From positions 1 through 64,000 of the forward strand of contig CAZQIZ010000016.1 in NCBI GenBank assembly GCA_964593585.1: a stretch of DNA of 64,000 nucleotides, read 5' to 3'. This stretch comes from JACQFV01 sp964593585. Its GTDB lineage: Bacteria > Zixibacteria > MSB-5A5 > WJJR01. The notes below the pieces were generated by a model. That model made no database searches and had not been told where the DNA came from. It saw nothing but the letters and a program-made list of their open reading frames with translations. Shown here one piece after another: positions 24,028 to 33,028 of this stretch (its first letter is position 1; every line of letters starts with the position of its first letter). Made by a program: the position numbers and the translations under genes.

Positions 24028-25257
24028 ATGCACGACATTTTTGCCCCGCAGTCGACACCACGGTATGAGTGGGATGACGACGATCTGCTGTTCAACGTGG
24101 CCGGCGAGCCGGTGGAGTCGAAGTACTCCGGCGCCTACCTGACCGACCGTTACAGCATCAACATGGGCCCCCAGCACCCGTCGACGCACGGCGTGCTGCG
24201 GTTGCAGTTGGAGATGGACGGCGAGGTGGTGCTGGGGATCAAGCCGCACATCGGCTACCTGCACCGCTGTTTCGAGAAGCACGCCGAGAATCTCCCCTAC
24301 GCCGAAGTGGTGCCGTTCTGCGACCGGATGGACTACATCGCCGCCATGTCGCAGGACATGGGGTATGCGGTCGCGGTCGAGCGGCTGATGGGTCTGAAGG
24401 TGCCGGACCGAGTCGAATACATCCGTGTCATCACCAGCGAGTTGCAGCGTATCGCGAGCCACTTGGTGGCGCTGGGCACTTACGGCCTCGACATGGGGGC
24501 GTTCACGCCGTTTCTCTGGGCCTTCCGCGACCGGGAAATGATTCTCGATCTGCTCGAGTGGCTGACCGGCGCGCGCATGCTGTACAACTACATCTGGGTC
24601 GGCGGAGTGGCGCGCGATCTGCCCGAGGGGTGGACCGACAAGTGCCGGCAGTTCCTGCGCTACTTCGAGCCGAAGCTGAAGGACTTCAATGATCTTCTGT
24701 CCTACAATCACATCTTCATCAACCGCACTTGCAACGTCGGCATCCTGCCCAAGGACATCGCGATCTCCTACGGCGTCACTGGACCGAACCTGCGCGGTTC
24801 GGGTGTCGATTGGGATCTGCGCCGCGATGATCCGTATTCAATCTATGACCGTTTCGATTGGAAGGTGATTGTCGGCACCGGGCAGTTCGGCCCGGTTGGC
24901 TCCTGCTGGGATCGCTACATGGTCCGCGTCTATGAGATGGCCGAGTCGGTCAAGATCTGCCATCAGGCGCTCGACAATTTGCCCGAAGGGGATGTCCACG
25001 AGGCGCTGCCGAAGAAGGTGCGTCCGCCCAAAGGCGACGCCTATGTCCGCACCGAAACGCCGCGCGGCGAACTGGGCTATTACATCATTTCCAACGGGAC
25101 CGAAGTGCCGCTGCGCTGCAAGGTGCGTTCCCCCTGCTTCACCGCGGTGTCGGCGCTCGACGCGATCCTGAAGGCCTCGAAGAAGCCGATGCTGATCGCC
25201 GATGTGGTGGCGACCCTGGGTTCCATCGACATCGTGCTGGGCGAGATCGACCGGTAG
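24028..25257 (+). CDS. nuoD: NADH-quinone oxidoreductase subunit D, copy 2
   Basis: A 409-residue 49-kDa subunit with the canonical quinone loop GPQHPSTHG, HIGYLHRCFEK, CDRMDYIAAM (quinone-site Tyr present) and the end SIDIVLGEIDR. The N-terminus has an unusual acidic leader (YEWDDDDLLFNVAGEP). It lacks the insert found in copy 1 and is nearer the standard length. It closes the operon and is followed by a strong terminator at 25282. No hydrogenase-type nickel ligands are present. Confidence 0.95.
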   Translation: MHDIFAPQSTPRYEWDDDDLLFNVAGEPVESKYSGAYLTDRYSINMGPQHPSTHGVLRLQLEMDGEVVLGIKPHIGYLHRCFEKHAENLPYAEVVPFCDRMDYIAAMSQDMGYAVAVERLMGLKVPDRVEYIRVITSELQRIASHLVALGTYGLDMGAFTPFLWAFRDREMILDLLEWLTGARMLYNYIWVGGVARDLPEGWTDKCRQFLRYFEPKLKDFNDLLSYNHIFINRTCNVGILPKDIAISYGVTGPNLRGSGVDWDLRRDDPYSIYDRFDWKVIVGTGQFGPVGSCWDRYMVRVYEMAESVKICHQALDNLPEGDVHEALPKKVRPPKGDAYVRTETPRGELGYYIISNGTEVPLRCKVRSPCFTAVSALDAILKASKKPMLIADVVATLGSIDIVLGEIDR

Positions 25258-25281
25258 ACAGATCATTCATCGGAATAAGCG

Positions 25282-25314
25282 ACGGCCCCGGAGCAACGAT
25301 CCGGGGCCGTTGTC
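25282..25314. terminator. Terminator at the end of the nuo region
   Basis: An 11-bp perfect stem ACGGCCCCGGA / TCCGGGGCCGT around GCAACGA, followed by TGTCATT. It lies 24 nt after nuoD2 and before the convergent glmS gene. The T tract is imperfect, so termination efficiency is uncertain. Confidence 0.7.
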
Positions 25315-25375
25315 ATTATGTGGGGCGGAATCCGTCCGGCGGCTCCTCTGGGCGTTCCCATGTCCGAAGGCCCCC

Positions 25376-25451
25376 ACAGGCAGCTCAAGTGCCACCTGTG
25401 ATCATATGCGCAGGGGAGCGCCCCAACGCAAATCCAGCGGGCGGAGCCCGC
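25376..25451. repeat. Intergenic palindromes downstream of glmS
   Basis: CACAGGCAGCT...CCACCTGTG (about 25374-25400) is an imperfect palindrome and GCGGGC-GGA-GCCCGC (25437-25451) a perfect 6-bp hairpin touching the glmS stop codon. Both have the look of short dispersed intergenic repeats; the second may also help end glmS transcription although no T tract follows. Confidence 0.45.
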
Positions 25452-25452
25452 C

Positions 25453-27279
25453 CTACTCGACTGTTACGCTCTTGGCGAGGTTGCGCGGTTGATCGACGTC
25501 GCAGCCGCGCAGGACCGCCATGTGGTAGGCGAGCAATTGCAGCGGGATGATCGACAGAAGCGGGGTCAGGCATTCGAGCGTTTCAGGGACATAGAAGACA
25601 TGGTCGACTTCGCGGCGGATGCGCTCGTCGCCCTCGGTGGCGATGGCGATCACCGTGCCGCGGCGCGCCTTCACCTGCTGGATGTTGTTGATGACCTTGT
25701 CGTAGACCGAGTCGCGCATGGCCAGCACCACCACCGGCATGCGCTCATCGATGAGCGCGATCGGGCCATGCTTCATTTCGGCGGCGGGGTATCCCTCGGC
25801 GTGGATGTAGGAGATTTCCTTCAGCTTCAGCGCGCCTTCCAGCGCGACCGGGAAGTTGTAGCCGCGTCCGAGATAGAGGGCGTTGTCCTTCTTGCAGTAG
25901 TCGAGCGCCAGGCCGCGGATCTCCTCCTCGCGGTCGAGGATCGACTGGATCTGCGCCGGGATCTTCTCCAGCGCCTGGATCATCTTCAAGCCGCGTTCGG
26001 CCGACATCTCGCGCTGACGCCCCAAGAGAAGCGCAATCAAGGCCAGCACCGTGACTTGGGAAGTGAAGGCCTTGGTCGAGGCGACGCCGATTTCCGGACC
26101 GGCGTGGATGTAGACGCCGCCGTTGGATTCGCGGGCAATGGTGGAGCCGACGACATTGACGATCCCCAGCGCGGTCGCCCCCTTGTGCCGGGCCTCGCGC
26201 ATGGCGGCCAGCGTGTCGATGGTCTCGCCCGATTGCGAGATGACAAAGACCGCGGTGTTGGGCCGGATGATCGGCGAGCGGTAGCGGAACTCGGAGGCGT
26301 ATTCGACCTCGACCGGGATGCGCGCCAGATCCTCGATCATGTACTCGCCGATCAGCGCGGCGTGCCACGAGGTCCCGCAGGCGGTAAAGATGATCCGGTC
26401 GATGCGTCCCAGTTCATCGAGGTGCTTTTTGATGCCGTTGAGACGGGCGGTCGCTTCCTCGTGATTGAGACGGCCGCGGAGGGCGTTGCGCACGGTGGTC
26501 GGCTGCTCGTGGATTTCCTTCTGCATGAAGTGCGCGTAGCCGCTCTTTTCGATCTCATCCAGCGTCCATTCGATTTCCTGGATTTCGCGCGAGACCTGGG
26601 TGCGGTCGATCTTGGTGACTTCGAACCCGTCGCGGGTGACGGTGGCCAGATCGAGGTCATCGAGGTAGACCACTTCCTTGGTGTAACGGATCAGCGCGGC
26701 GGCATCGGAGGCGACGAAGTTCTCCCCCTTGCCGTGTCCGAGGATGAGCGGCGAGCCATGACGCGCCGCAACGATCAGGTCGGGGTTTTTGGTGCAAGCG
26801 ACGGCGATGCCATAGGTGCCCTCGACCTGCAACAGCGCGGTGCGGGTGGCCTCGACCAGGTCGCCGTCGTAGTGATGGGCGATCAGTTCAGTTAAGACCT
26901 CGGTGTCGGTTTCGGTGCGGAAGATGTGTCCCTGCCGCGAGAGCCACTCCTTGAGCGCGGCGAAGTTCTCAATGATGCCGTTGTGGACCAGCGCGATGGT
27001 GCCGGTGGAGTCGATGTGCGGGTGCGCGTTGTGGTCCAGCGGCTCGCCATGGGTGGCCCAGCGGGTGTGCGCGATGCCCCAGTCGCCGGGATAGACCCGA
27101 TCCTTGATGTGCTCTTCGAGCCGGGCGATCTTGCCGGCGTACTTTTCGGCCAGGATCCCCTGCCGGCTCATGATCGCAAACCCGGCGGAATCATACCCAC
27201 GGTACTCCATCCGCTTGAGACCCTCGATCAGGATGGGGAGGGCTTCCTGCTTGCCGACATAGCCGATGATTCCGCACAT
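25453..27279 (-). CDS. glmS: Glutamine--fructose-6-phosphate aminotransferase
   Basis: A 608-residue, full-length enzyme that makes glucosamine 6-phosphate from fructose 6-phosphate and glutamine, the entry to UDP-GlcNAc. The class II glutaminase domain begins with MCGIIGYV, so Cys2 is the nucleophile after Met removal; THGEPLDHNAHPH and NGIIENF follow. The two SIS domains carry CGTSWHA, SQSGETIDTLAAMREA and the C-terminal DVDQPRNLAKSVTVE. The start at 27279 is fixed by this N-terminus and preceded by GGAG. It lies 63 nt downstream of the phosphohexomutase gene on the same strand. No glmS ribozyme is visible in the short leader. Confidence 0.97.
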   Translation of the reverse strand: MCGIIGYVGKQEALPILIEGLKRMEYRGYDSAGFAIMSRQGILAEKYAGKIARLEEHIKDRVYPGDWGIAHTRWATHGEPLDHNAHPHIDSTGTIALVHNGIIENFAALKEWLSRQGHIFRTETDTEVLTELIAHHYDGDLVEATRTALLQVEGTYGIAVACTKNPDLIVAARHGSPLILGHGKGENFVASDAAALIRYTKEVVYLDDLDLATVTRDGFEVTKIDRTQVSREIQEIEWTLDEIEKSGYAHFMQKEIHEQPTTVRNALRGRLNHEEATARLNGIKKHLDELGRIDRIIFTACGTSWHAALIGEYMIEDLARIPVEVEYASEFRYRSPIIRPNTAVFVISQSGETIDTLAAMREARHKGATALGIVNVVGSTIARESNGGVYIHAGPEIGVASTKAFTSQVTVLALIALLLGRQREMSAERGLKMIQALEKIPAQIQSILDREEEIRGLALDYCKKDNALYLGRGYNFPVALEGALKLKEISYIHAEGYPAAEMKHGPIALIDERMPVVVLAMRDSVYDKVINNIQQVKARRGTVIAIATEGDERIRREVDHVFYVPETLECLTPLLSIIPLQLLAYHMAVLRGCDVDQPRNLAKSVTVE

Positions 27280-27342
27280 GCGATCGGTCTCCGGAGGTGA
27301 GGTCGGTTCCCCTTCCGCGGAAGGGACGTCCACTGATGCGTA

Positions 27343-28683
27343 TTACGTCAATCCCAGACTGGCAATGGCTTCCGCCAGCAACGCTTTGGCGCGCGCCGGG
27401 GTGCGCGCCTCTGCGGTTATACGCACAATCGGCTCGGTGTTGGAACCCCGCGCCAGCATCCACCCGTCGGGGAAGCCGACTTTGAGGCCATCACGGTCGT
27501 CATAGTGTTCTTTTATGTACCGGCGTCGCATTCGTTCGATACGCGCGGCCCAGTCGGCCGGTTTCGGAAGGGTTTTCTTGGCGAAGGCCGACGTGGGCAT
27601 GCGGGCATCGATGGCGGAAACCGGATCGCGGCTGTGCGCCAAAAGCGAGAGAACCAGGGCCATGCCAAGGAGGGCGTCACGGCCGGGATGCAGTTGCGGC
27701 AGGACCACGCCGCCGTTGCCCTCGCCGCCGATGACCGCGCGGCGTTTGCGCATCATCTCGGCAACGTTGATCTCCCCCACCTTCGAGGTGTACCCGTCGA
27801 CGCCAAACCCGGAAGCCACTTCCATCACCGCCTGCGAGGTCGACAAATTGGTCACAACCGGGCCCGGCTTGCGCGACAGCACCCAGTAGACCGCCAACAC
27901 GAGGGTGCGTTCCTCGCCGAGCGGACGGCCGTTCTCATCCACAATCGCCAGACGGTCAGAATCGGGGTCGACGGCGAAGCCGATCCGGGCGCGCGTGTGT
28001 CGGACCATCTGGCCGAGGGCGCGCAGATTCTTCGGCACCGGCTCGGTCCCGCGCGGGAAGCGGGACTCAGGGCGGCAGTGCAACGGCGCCACACGGCAGC
28101 CCAGGGCTTCCAGCAGCGCCGGACCATAGCGAAACGCGGCGCCGCCGCCGGCATCGAAGACCACCTTGGGACGGGCGCGGCGAATGGCCCTCACATCGAC
28201 TAAATCGAGTCGGAGGATCTTATCGATGTGGACCCGGATCATCTCATCGGAGATGGCGCAAGAGCCGATGCGACGCCAGGTCTTCCAGGCCGGCGTGCCG
28301 GAGTCGGCAAATCGGTAAATCCGCGCGAGGAATTCGGGCGGCAGGACACGTTTGGCGGAGCCGAGGAATTTCAGCGCGTTCCACTCGATGGGATTGTGCG
28401 AGGCGGTGATCGCCAGCCCGGCGCGCGCCCGGAAATGCGTGACCGCCAGCGGCACGGTCGGGGTTGGCGCCACGCCGATATCCATCACATCACAGCCGAC
28501 GGACACCAGCCCGGCGATGGCGGCATCGCGAATCATTGGTCCGGTAGGACGTGTGTCGCGCGAGACGACCACACGCCCGCCCTTCAGCAACGTGCCGAAG
28601 GCGGCGGCATGGCGGAGGACGACCTCGGGTGTCAGGTCGGTCCCGACAATTCCCCGAATCCCTGAGACTGAGCGCAGCAGCAT
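27343..28683 (-). CDS. glmM: Phosphohexomutase, probable phosphoglucosamine mutase
   Basis: A 446-residue alpha-D-phosphohexomutase. The phosphoserine loop is ITASHNPIEWN (S95), the metal site DPDSDRL (D239, D241, D243), the sugar-binding loop GGEGNGGVV, and the phosphate-binding end RGSNTEPIVRI. The opening SVSGIRGIVGTDLTP matches GlmM/PMM-PGM enzymes. It is encoded just before glmS in one operon, which favours conversion of glucosamine 6-phosphate to the 1-phosphate for peptidoglycan and LPS. Broad phosphomannomutase or phosphoglucomutase activity cannot be excluded by sequence alone. Confidence 0.85.
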   Translation of the reverse strand: MLLRSVSGIRGIVGTDLTPEVVLRHAAAFGTLLKGGRVVVSRDTRPTGPMIRDAAIAGLVSVGCDVMDIGVAPTPTVPLAVTHFRARAGLAITASHNPIEWNALKFLGSAKRVLPPEFLARIYRFADSGTPAWKTWRRIGSCAISDEMIRVHIDKILRLDLVDVRAIRRARPKVVFDAGGGAAFRYGPALLEALGCRVAPLHCRPESRFPRGTEPVPKNLRALGQMVRHTRARIGFAVDPDSDRLAIVDENGRPLGEERTLVLAVYWVLSRKPGPVVTNLSTSQAVMEVASGFGVDGYTSKVGEINVAEMMRKRRAVIGGEGNGGVVLPQLHPGRDALLGMALVLSLLAHSRDPVSAIDARMPTSAFAKKTLPKPADWAARIERMRRRYIKEHYDDRDGLKVGFPDGWMLARGSNTEPIVRITAEARTPARAKALLAEAIASLGLT

Positions 28684-28800
28684 GTCTGGTTGTCCGGCTT
28701 TCTCCCCATGGGGGAAGGCAAGTTAACACTCCGGCGAGTGGGAGAAAAGCCGGGGTTGGGCCCGGCGGCGAAAGTCGCTGTCTCGTCCGGGCTTCGCGTG

Positions 28801-28806
28801 TATACT
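28801..28806 (+). promoter_or_regulatory. -10-like element for the M23 peptidase gene
   Basis: TATACT lies 22 nt before the start codon at 28828 in the 144-nt divergent gap. No convincing -35 hexamer is present at 16-18 nt upstream, so it is either an activator-dependent promoter or chance. Confidence 0.3.
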
Positions 28807-28827
28807 GTGGCGACCAGGGAGGAGCCG

Positions 28828-29670
28828 ATGCCGCGTCCGCGCATCAATATCATGATCATGACCCAGGGCGAGCCCGATGCGCCGGTGCGCTCCTATTCCC
28901 TGCCTTGGTATGCGCCACGCGCGGCGATCATCATCGGCGCGGCGGTTGTCCTGCTGCTGCTAGTGACCAGCGCTCTGTTCCTTTACTACTTCAGCGAATC
29001 GCGAGAGGTGGTCGCGCTGCGCGGGCAAATGGATTCGACCCGGGTGGCGGTCGAGAAGATCGACGCCTTGCGTCAGGAACTGATTTATCACCGCGAGTTC
29101 ACTCAGAGGATCGCGGGACTGCTGGGGATTTCCGTGCCCAATTTCGCCGATTCGGTGGATCAGTCGAGACGGCGTCCGCCCGCGCTGGCGGGTTTAACCG
29201 ACCCGGGCGCGACGATGGAGTTTGAAGATCTCGGGGATTCCTTCGAGCCGGTCGGGGTCTTGGTCACCACTTGCCCGCCCGATCCCAACAACCGTCCGCG
29301 TGGGCTGCCCCTGTCCGGACGGATGTCACGCGGATTCGCCTCGCGGCAGAGCAACCCCTCGCTGCGCCACAAAGGCATCGATTTGGCGGCGCGTGAAGGC
29401 ACGCCGGTCCTGGTCACCGCCGACGGCACGGTCGAGTTTGCCGGCGAGCACGAGAGTTTCGGGTTATTGATCGTTGTCGATCACGGCAACGGCTTCAAGA
29501 CCAGCTACGGCCACAATTCGCTGCTTCTGGTGCGCGAAGGCGAGAAGGTCGGGCGCGGCGACCGGATCGCCTTTTCGGGCAACACCGGCATCTCCACCGC
29601 GCCGCATCTGCACTACGAGATCACCGAGAACGGCGAGGCGGTCGATCCGGCCGGGTTCCTGGGGCAATAG
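28828..29670 (+). CDS. Membrane-anchored M23 (LytM/gp13-like) endopeptidase
   Basis: A 280-residue protein of MepM/NlpD-like layout: a cytoplasmic start, one TM (about 34-54), a periplasmic coiled coil (about 58-95, SESREVVALRGQMD...RQEL) and an M23 domain (about 160-280). The zinc and catalytic residues are present: HKGID (H181, D185), HGNGFKTSYGHNS, and HLHYE (H260, H262). It should cut peptidoglycan peptide cross-links. Because the metal ligands are intact it is more likely an enzyme than an amidase activator of the EnvC type. The start at 28828 has GGGAGGAG upstream; an open frame reaches back to 28690 without a signal. It ends in a shared terminator. Confidence 0.92.
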   Translation: MPRPRINIMIMTQGEPDAPVRSYSLPWYAPRAAIIIGAAVVLLLLVTSALFLYYFSESREVVALRGQMDSTRVAVEKIDALRQELIYHREFTQRIAGLLGISVPNFADSVDQSRRRPPALAGLTDPGATMEFEDLGDSFEPVGVLVTTCPPDPNNRPRGLPLSGRMSRGFASRQSNPSLRHKGIDLAAREGTPVLVTADGTVEFAGEHESFGLLIVVDHGNGFKTSYGHNSLLLVREGEKVGRGDRIAFSGNTGISTAPHLHYEITENGEAVDPAGFLGQ

Positions 29671-29693
29671 ACGGCATGATTTGCGAGCAACAA

Positions 29694-29724
29694 AAAGCCC
29701 CCGGTCCTGCGGACCGGGGGCTTT
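29694..29724. terminator. Bidirectional terminator between M23 peptidase and the Cys-rich gene
   Basis: AAGCCCCCGGTCC-TGC-GGACCGGGGGCTTT: perfect stem, with TTT on the plus side and TTTTT on the minus side, positioned between convergent genes. Confidence 0.9.
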
Positions 29725-29749
29725 GGCGTTCAAATCAGAGAAGCCGGAA

Positions 29750-30670
29750 TTACTTGGTGCCGCCGGTGCTGACGGTGACGGCGGTGGCCGGCTTGGTCTC
29801 TTCGACCTTGGCGGTGTTGGCCGAGGCCTTGGAGGCGCAGCAACCGCTGCCGGAGGCCGAGGCCTTGGTGGCGGTGGCGCAACCGGAGGCGCTGGCGGTG
29901 ATGAACTTCACTTCGCCGGCGGCTTCCGCCTTGGCGGCGGCGACTTCGGCTTCAGCGCGGGTCAGGCCCGAGGCGACCTTGGCGTCGATCCACGCTTCAC
30001 GCGTGTAGTCGGAGCCGGTGATCACATTGGCCTGGGTGGCCTTGGCGGCCTGGCACTTCTCGTAGCAAGCTTCCGCTTCGGCGCGGGTCAGGCCCTTTTC
30101 GGCCATGCACTTGGCGATGCAGGCTTCCTTGTCACCGCAGGACTTGCCTTCGGTGGCGTTGGCAAACGACGCGGTGGTCTTTTCCGACGAGCAACCCGAG
30201 GCGCTGGCGGTGGTCGCCGAAGCCTTTGAGGCGCAGGAGGCGGCGCAACCCGAGGCGCTGGCAGTCTGAGCCGAGGCCTTGGAAGCGCAACCCGACGCGC
30301 TGGCGGTCTGGACCGAAGCCGAACCGGTGTGGCAGGCGCCGGAAGCGACCATCGCGGTGTAGACCTTCTCGGCCTCGTCACGGCTCAGGTTCTTCTCGGC
30401 CATGATCACCTTGACGCACTCTTCCTTCGAGCAGGTCTTGTTCTCGGTCGCGGTGGCCGACGCGGCCTTCACGTTCGAGGACTTCTCGGCATCGCAGGCC
30501 TTGTTGGAGGAGCAACCCGGACCGGCATAGGCCGTGGTGGTGGAAAACAGCGAGCTGATGAGGCAGCCGTTGCCGCTACAGGTCATGCCGCTGAAATGCG
30601 CGGCGCTGCCCACGAGCGCGAACACGGCAACGAGAGCAACCGCGGTCTTGTGGTTCTTCAGGAACGTCAT
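29750..30670 (-). CDS. Exported Cys/Ala/Ser-rich repeat protein, unknown function
   Basis: A 306-residue protein with a signal peptide (TAVALVAVFALVGSAAH) and about 25 cysteines in the mature part. It has two sequence types. One is a repeated, low-complexity unit, TASASGC(A/S)SKAS, occurring five or six times at about residues 115-170 and 260-290. The other is a pair of helical 35-residue segments with regularly placed Cys (KTCSKEECVKVIMAEKNLS, KSCGDKEACIAKCMAEKGLT, the latter continuing TRAEAEACYEKC). The helical units share AEKGL(T/S)R(A/D)EAE. It may bind metals or form a disulphide-linked surface layer. It has a good ribosome-binding site (GGGAGGAA) and is divergent from a metal-type permease. 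No known family is recognised. Confidence 0.8.
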   Translation of the reverse strand: MTFLKNHKTAVALVAVFALVGSAAHFSGMTCSGNGCLISSLFSTTTAYAGPGCSSNKACDAEKSSNVKAASATATENKTCSKEECVKVIMAEKNLSRDEAEKVYTAMVASGACHTGSASVQTASASGCASKASAQTASASGCAASCASKASATTASASGCSSEKTTASFANATEGKSCGDKEACIAKCMAEKGLTRAEAEACYEKCQAAKATQANVITGSDYTREAWIDAKVASGLTRAEAEVAAAKAEAAGEVKFITASASGCATATKASASGSGCCASKASANTAKVEETKPATAVTVSTGGTK

Positions 30671-30922
30671 GCGAGCTTCCTCCCTTGGTTTATAGCATAC
30701 CTGTCTTTAATTTCGACTGTATCAGACAAAAACTGTAGACCATCAGCGGGTCTTGCACTACTACACCGGGCTTTGCCAGTTTGATCCCGAAAATCGACCC
30801 ACGGGGACCGATTTTCGCTGGCAAAACGACGTGCTCAACTTAAATATACCCCGCCTTAAGTCAATACTTTTTCGTAAATCGTTAACCGACAGCACCCTGG
30901 ACACTGCCGACCGGGACCACTT

Positions 30923-31636
30923 ATGGATGGACAACTCGAAGTTCTGCTGGGCACGGCCGCCACGCTCGGCTTTATCCACACGCTTCTGGGACCGGATCAC
31001 TACCTGCCTTTTGCGGCGCTGGCCAAGGCGAAGGGGTGGTCGGCGCGTAAGACGATGGTTATCACGGCCTTATGCGGACTTGGACATGTTCTGGGCTCGA
31101 TTTTGCTAGGAATGCTTGGCATCGGGCTGGGTTGGGCGTTGGGATCGATGGAGAGTTTCGAGGCCTGGCGCGGTGAGTGGGCGGCTTGGGCACTGATTGG
31201 CTTCGGGCTGGCCTATTTCACCTGGGGGGTGCGTCAGGGAATTCGCAACCGTCCCCACACTCATCGCCATGTCCACTCGGATGGGACGATCCACAGCCAC
31301 GTGCATGGTCATCAGAGCGCGCACGCCCATCTGCATGAGGCCGCATCCGGTGCGCCGGTGACGCCCTGGATCCTCTTCATCATTTTCGTGTTGGGACCCT
31401 GTGAGCCGCTGATCCCGGTTCTCATGGTGCCGGCGGCCGCGCACAGTTGGGGCGGCGTGGTCCTGGTGGCCGCGGTCTTCGGCGCGGTGACGATTGCCAC
31501 CATGTGCGCGATGGCGTGGGCGATTCTGTATGGACTCGGGCTTTTGCGCGTGCAACAGTTGTCGCGCTGGGCGCATGCGCTGGCAGGGTTTTCGCTGTTT
31601 GCCTGCGGCGGCGCCATCCAATGGCTGGGCTTGTGA
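30923..31636 (+). CDS. NicO/RcnA-like (or TauE/SafE-like) membrane permease with His-rich loop
   Basis: A 237-residue membrane protein with about six TM helices. The first contains GFIHTLLGPDHYLPF, matching the H-x-x-x-x-x-DH signature of NiCoT/NicO metal transporters. Between TM3 and TM4 lies a loop with 13 His in about 35 residues (HTHRHVHSDG, HSHVHGHQSAHAHLH), typical of RcnA-type nickel/cobalt exporters. Similar proteins are also annotated as sulphite exporter TauE/SafE. Metal efflux is favoured by the His loop, but the ion is unknown. No strong ribosome-binding site is seen before the ATG at 30923. The adjacent Cys-rich exported protein could be a functional partner; this is inference. 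Confidence 0.75.
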   Translation: MDGQLEVLLGTAATLGFIHTLLGPDHYLPFAALAKAKGWSARKTMVITALCGLGHVLGSILLGMLGIGLGWALGSMESFEAWRGEWAAWALIGFGLAYFTWGVRQGIRNRPHTHRHVHSDGTIHSHVHGHQSAHAHLHEAASGAPVTPWILFIIFVLGPCEPLIPVLMVPAAAHSWGGVVLVAAVFGAVTIATMCAMAWAILYGLGLLRVQQLSRWAHALAGFSLFACGGAIQWLGL

Positions 31637-31751
31637 CGCCCGTGGTGAAAGGAGGACGATGACGCACCGACCCGTCTGCGGTTTGATCTGAAGATAGTGT
31701 GTTGGCATCCGGGATTTGGGGTTTTTCACCGTTTCAAATTGGGAGTGTTGC

Positions 31752-32858
31752 ATGGCCAAGATCATGCTGTTCATCGATGGCACCTGGCTGTACTCGAACA
31801 TGCCCCGCCTCGCCGAGAATTACCTGCGGCCCGACTTCCACATCGACTTTGGCAAATTGCCCCGAGTGCTCTCCGCCGAACTGGCGGCGCAGTTGGGCGG
31901 CGACGACGACATCCGTCTGGATGTGGTGCGCACCTACCTGTTCGGCAGTTACGCCGCCAACTACGATCTGCGCGACGAAGACGCGGTCCAGCGGCGCTTG
32001 GACTTCTTTGCGATGCTCAAGGAAGATTTCCACTACGAGGTCGAGACGTTTCCGATCAACTTCCGCGGGCGGCGTCTGCGCGGCATCGACCGCGGCGCCG
32101 AGGACACCTTCGAACCGAAGGAGAAGTGCGTCGACATCGCCATGGCCACAACGATGGTCCACCTCGCATCGATGCCGGGCGGGTACGACATCGCCATCGG
32201 CGTGCTCGGCGACGAGGACTTCCGTCCGGCGTTGCAACTGATCCGCCGCCTGGGCAAACGGGTGGCGATCGCCTCAATCAAGTCCAGTTGCAGTCCGGCG
32301 CTCTCCGACCCGCGCGACGAGGCGCGGGTGAAGGATTTCGACATCATCTGGCTGGATGATCTGCGCGACAAACTGGAACTGCGGTATGAGCCCCATCTGC
32401 GGGAATGCGAGTCGCCCATCCACAAAGGCGACCGCAAAGTCTGGACCACGTTCTATCCCCGCCGCGGCAAGCGGTTCTACTGCGATGCCTGTCGCGCCGA
32501 ATTCGCCCGTCAAAAGGAAGAGCAGCGCGACCTGATCAGTTCCGGGGTGGAAAACGGCGACGAGGCGGAGATGGAGGCCGACACGCCGCTGCCGGCGATC
32601 GGTGCGACCCTGATCGGACGGGTGGCGCGGCGGTTCCCGGAGAAGGGGTATGGCTTCCTGCAGGGCTCCGACGGACGCTCGTACTTTTTCCACATCACCG
32701 ACATCACCGCCGGGCTGGATTTCAACGCGCTGGAGGAGGGCTGGCAGCTGGACTTCGACGTCAAGCGGCACCCGTCGGAGGACAAGGCCGGCGCCGCGGC
32801 AAATGTCCGTCCGCATGTGGAGGCGGGCGCGGAATCGGAACCGCGGATTGTGCTGTAA
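31752..32858 (+). CDS. NYN-domain (PIN-like) ribonuclease fused to a cold-shock domain
   Basis: A 368-residue protein with three parts. Residues 1-225 form a NYN/LabA-like nuclease domain: the first acidic residue in LFIDGTWLYSNM (D9), then KCVDIAMATTMVHLA and IGVLGDEDFRPAL carry the remaining metal-binding acids. Residues about 240-250 hold one CxxC (C244, C247), perhaps half of a zinc site. Residues about 285-350 are a cold-shock/S1-like domain with both RNA motifs, KGYGFL and YFFHI. The acids and RNA motifs together suggest a sequence- or structure-guided RNase. The ATG at 31752 follows GGGAG. It has no operon partners. The target RNA is unknown. Confidence 0.85.
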   Translation: MAKIMLFIDGTWLYSNMPRLAENYLRPDFHIDFGKLPRVLSAELAAQLGGDDDIRLDVVRTYLFGSYAANYDLRDEDAVQRRLDFFAMLKEDFHYEVETFPINFRGRRLRGIDRGAEDTFEPKEKCVDIAMATTMVHLASMPGGYDIAIGVLGDEDFRPALQLIRRLGKRVAIASIKSSCSPALSDPRDEARVKDFDIIWLDDLRDKLELRYEPHLRECESPIHKGDRKVWTTFYPRRGKRFYCDACRAEFARQKEEQRDLISSGVENGDEAEMEADTPLPAIGATLIGRVARRFPEKGYGFLQGSDGRSYFFHITDITAGLDFNALEEGWQLDFDVKRHPSEDKAGAAANVRPHVEAGAESEPRIVL

Positions 32859-32902
32859 CCGGCGCCAAGGGACGGTGGCGTCGGCCTCACGGAATACCGG
32901 CA

Positions 32903-32983
32903 TTGTCATGCTGAGCGCAGCGAAGCATCTGCCTTTGTGGGGTTGGGGACAAGAAGCAGACCCTTCGCTGCGCTCAGGTGACA
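32903..32983. repeat. Long imperfect palindromic intergenic repeat
   Basis: Left arm (32903-32932) TGTCATGCTGAGCGCAGCGA... pairs with the right arm ...TTCGCTGCGCTCAGGTGACA (32954-32983) to give a stem of about 25 bp with two mismatched positions. The arm resembles the widespread intergenic element beginning TGTCATxCTGAGC found in many environmental bacterial genomes. Probably a non-autonomous mobile repeat. Confidence 0.7.
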
Positions 32984-33028
32984 GGGGTTGTGGCGGGGCG
33001 ACAGTTCGGCGGGTGTGAGGGCAGGAGC

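Noticed and set aside
25260..25452. glmS-type ribozyme
   Set aside because: This region is downstream of glmS; the real upstream leader (27280-27342) is too short and shows no ribozyme core.
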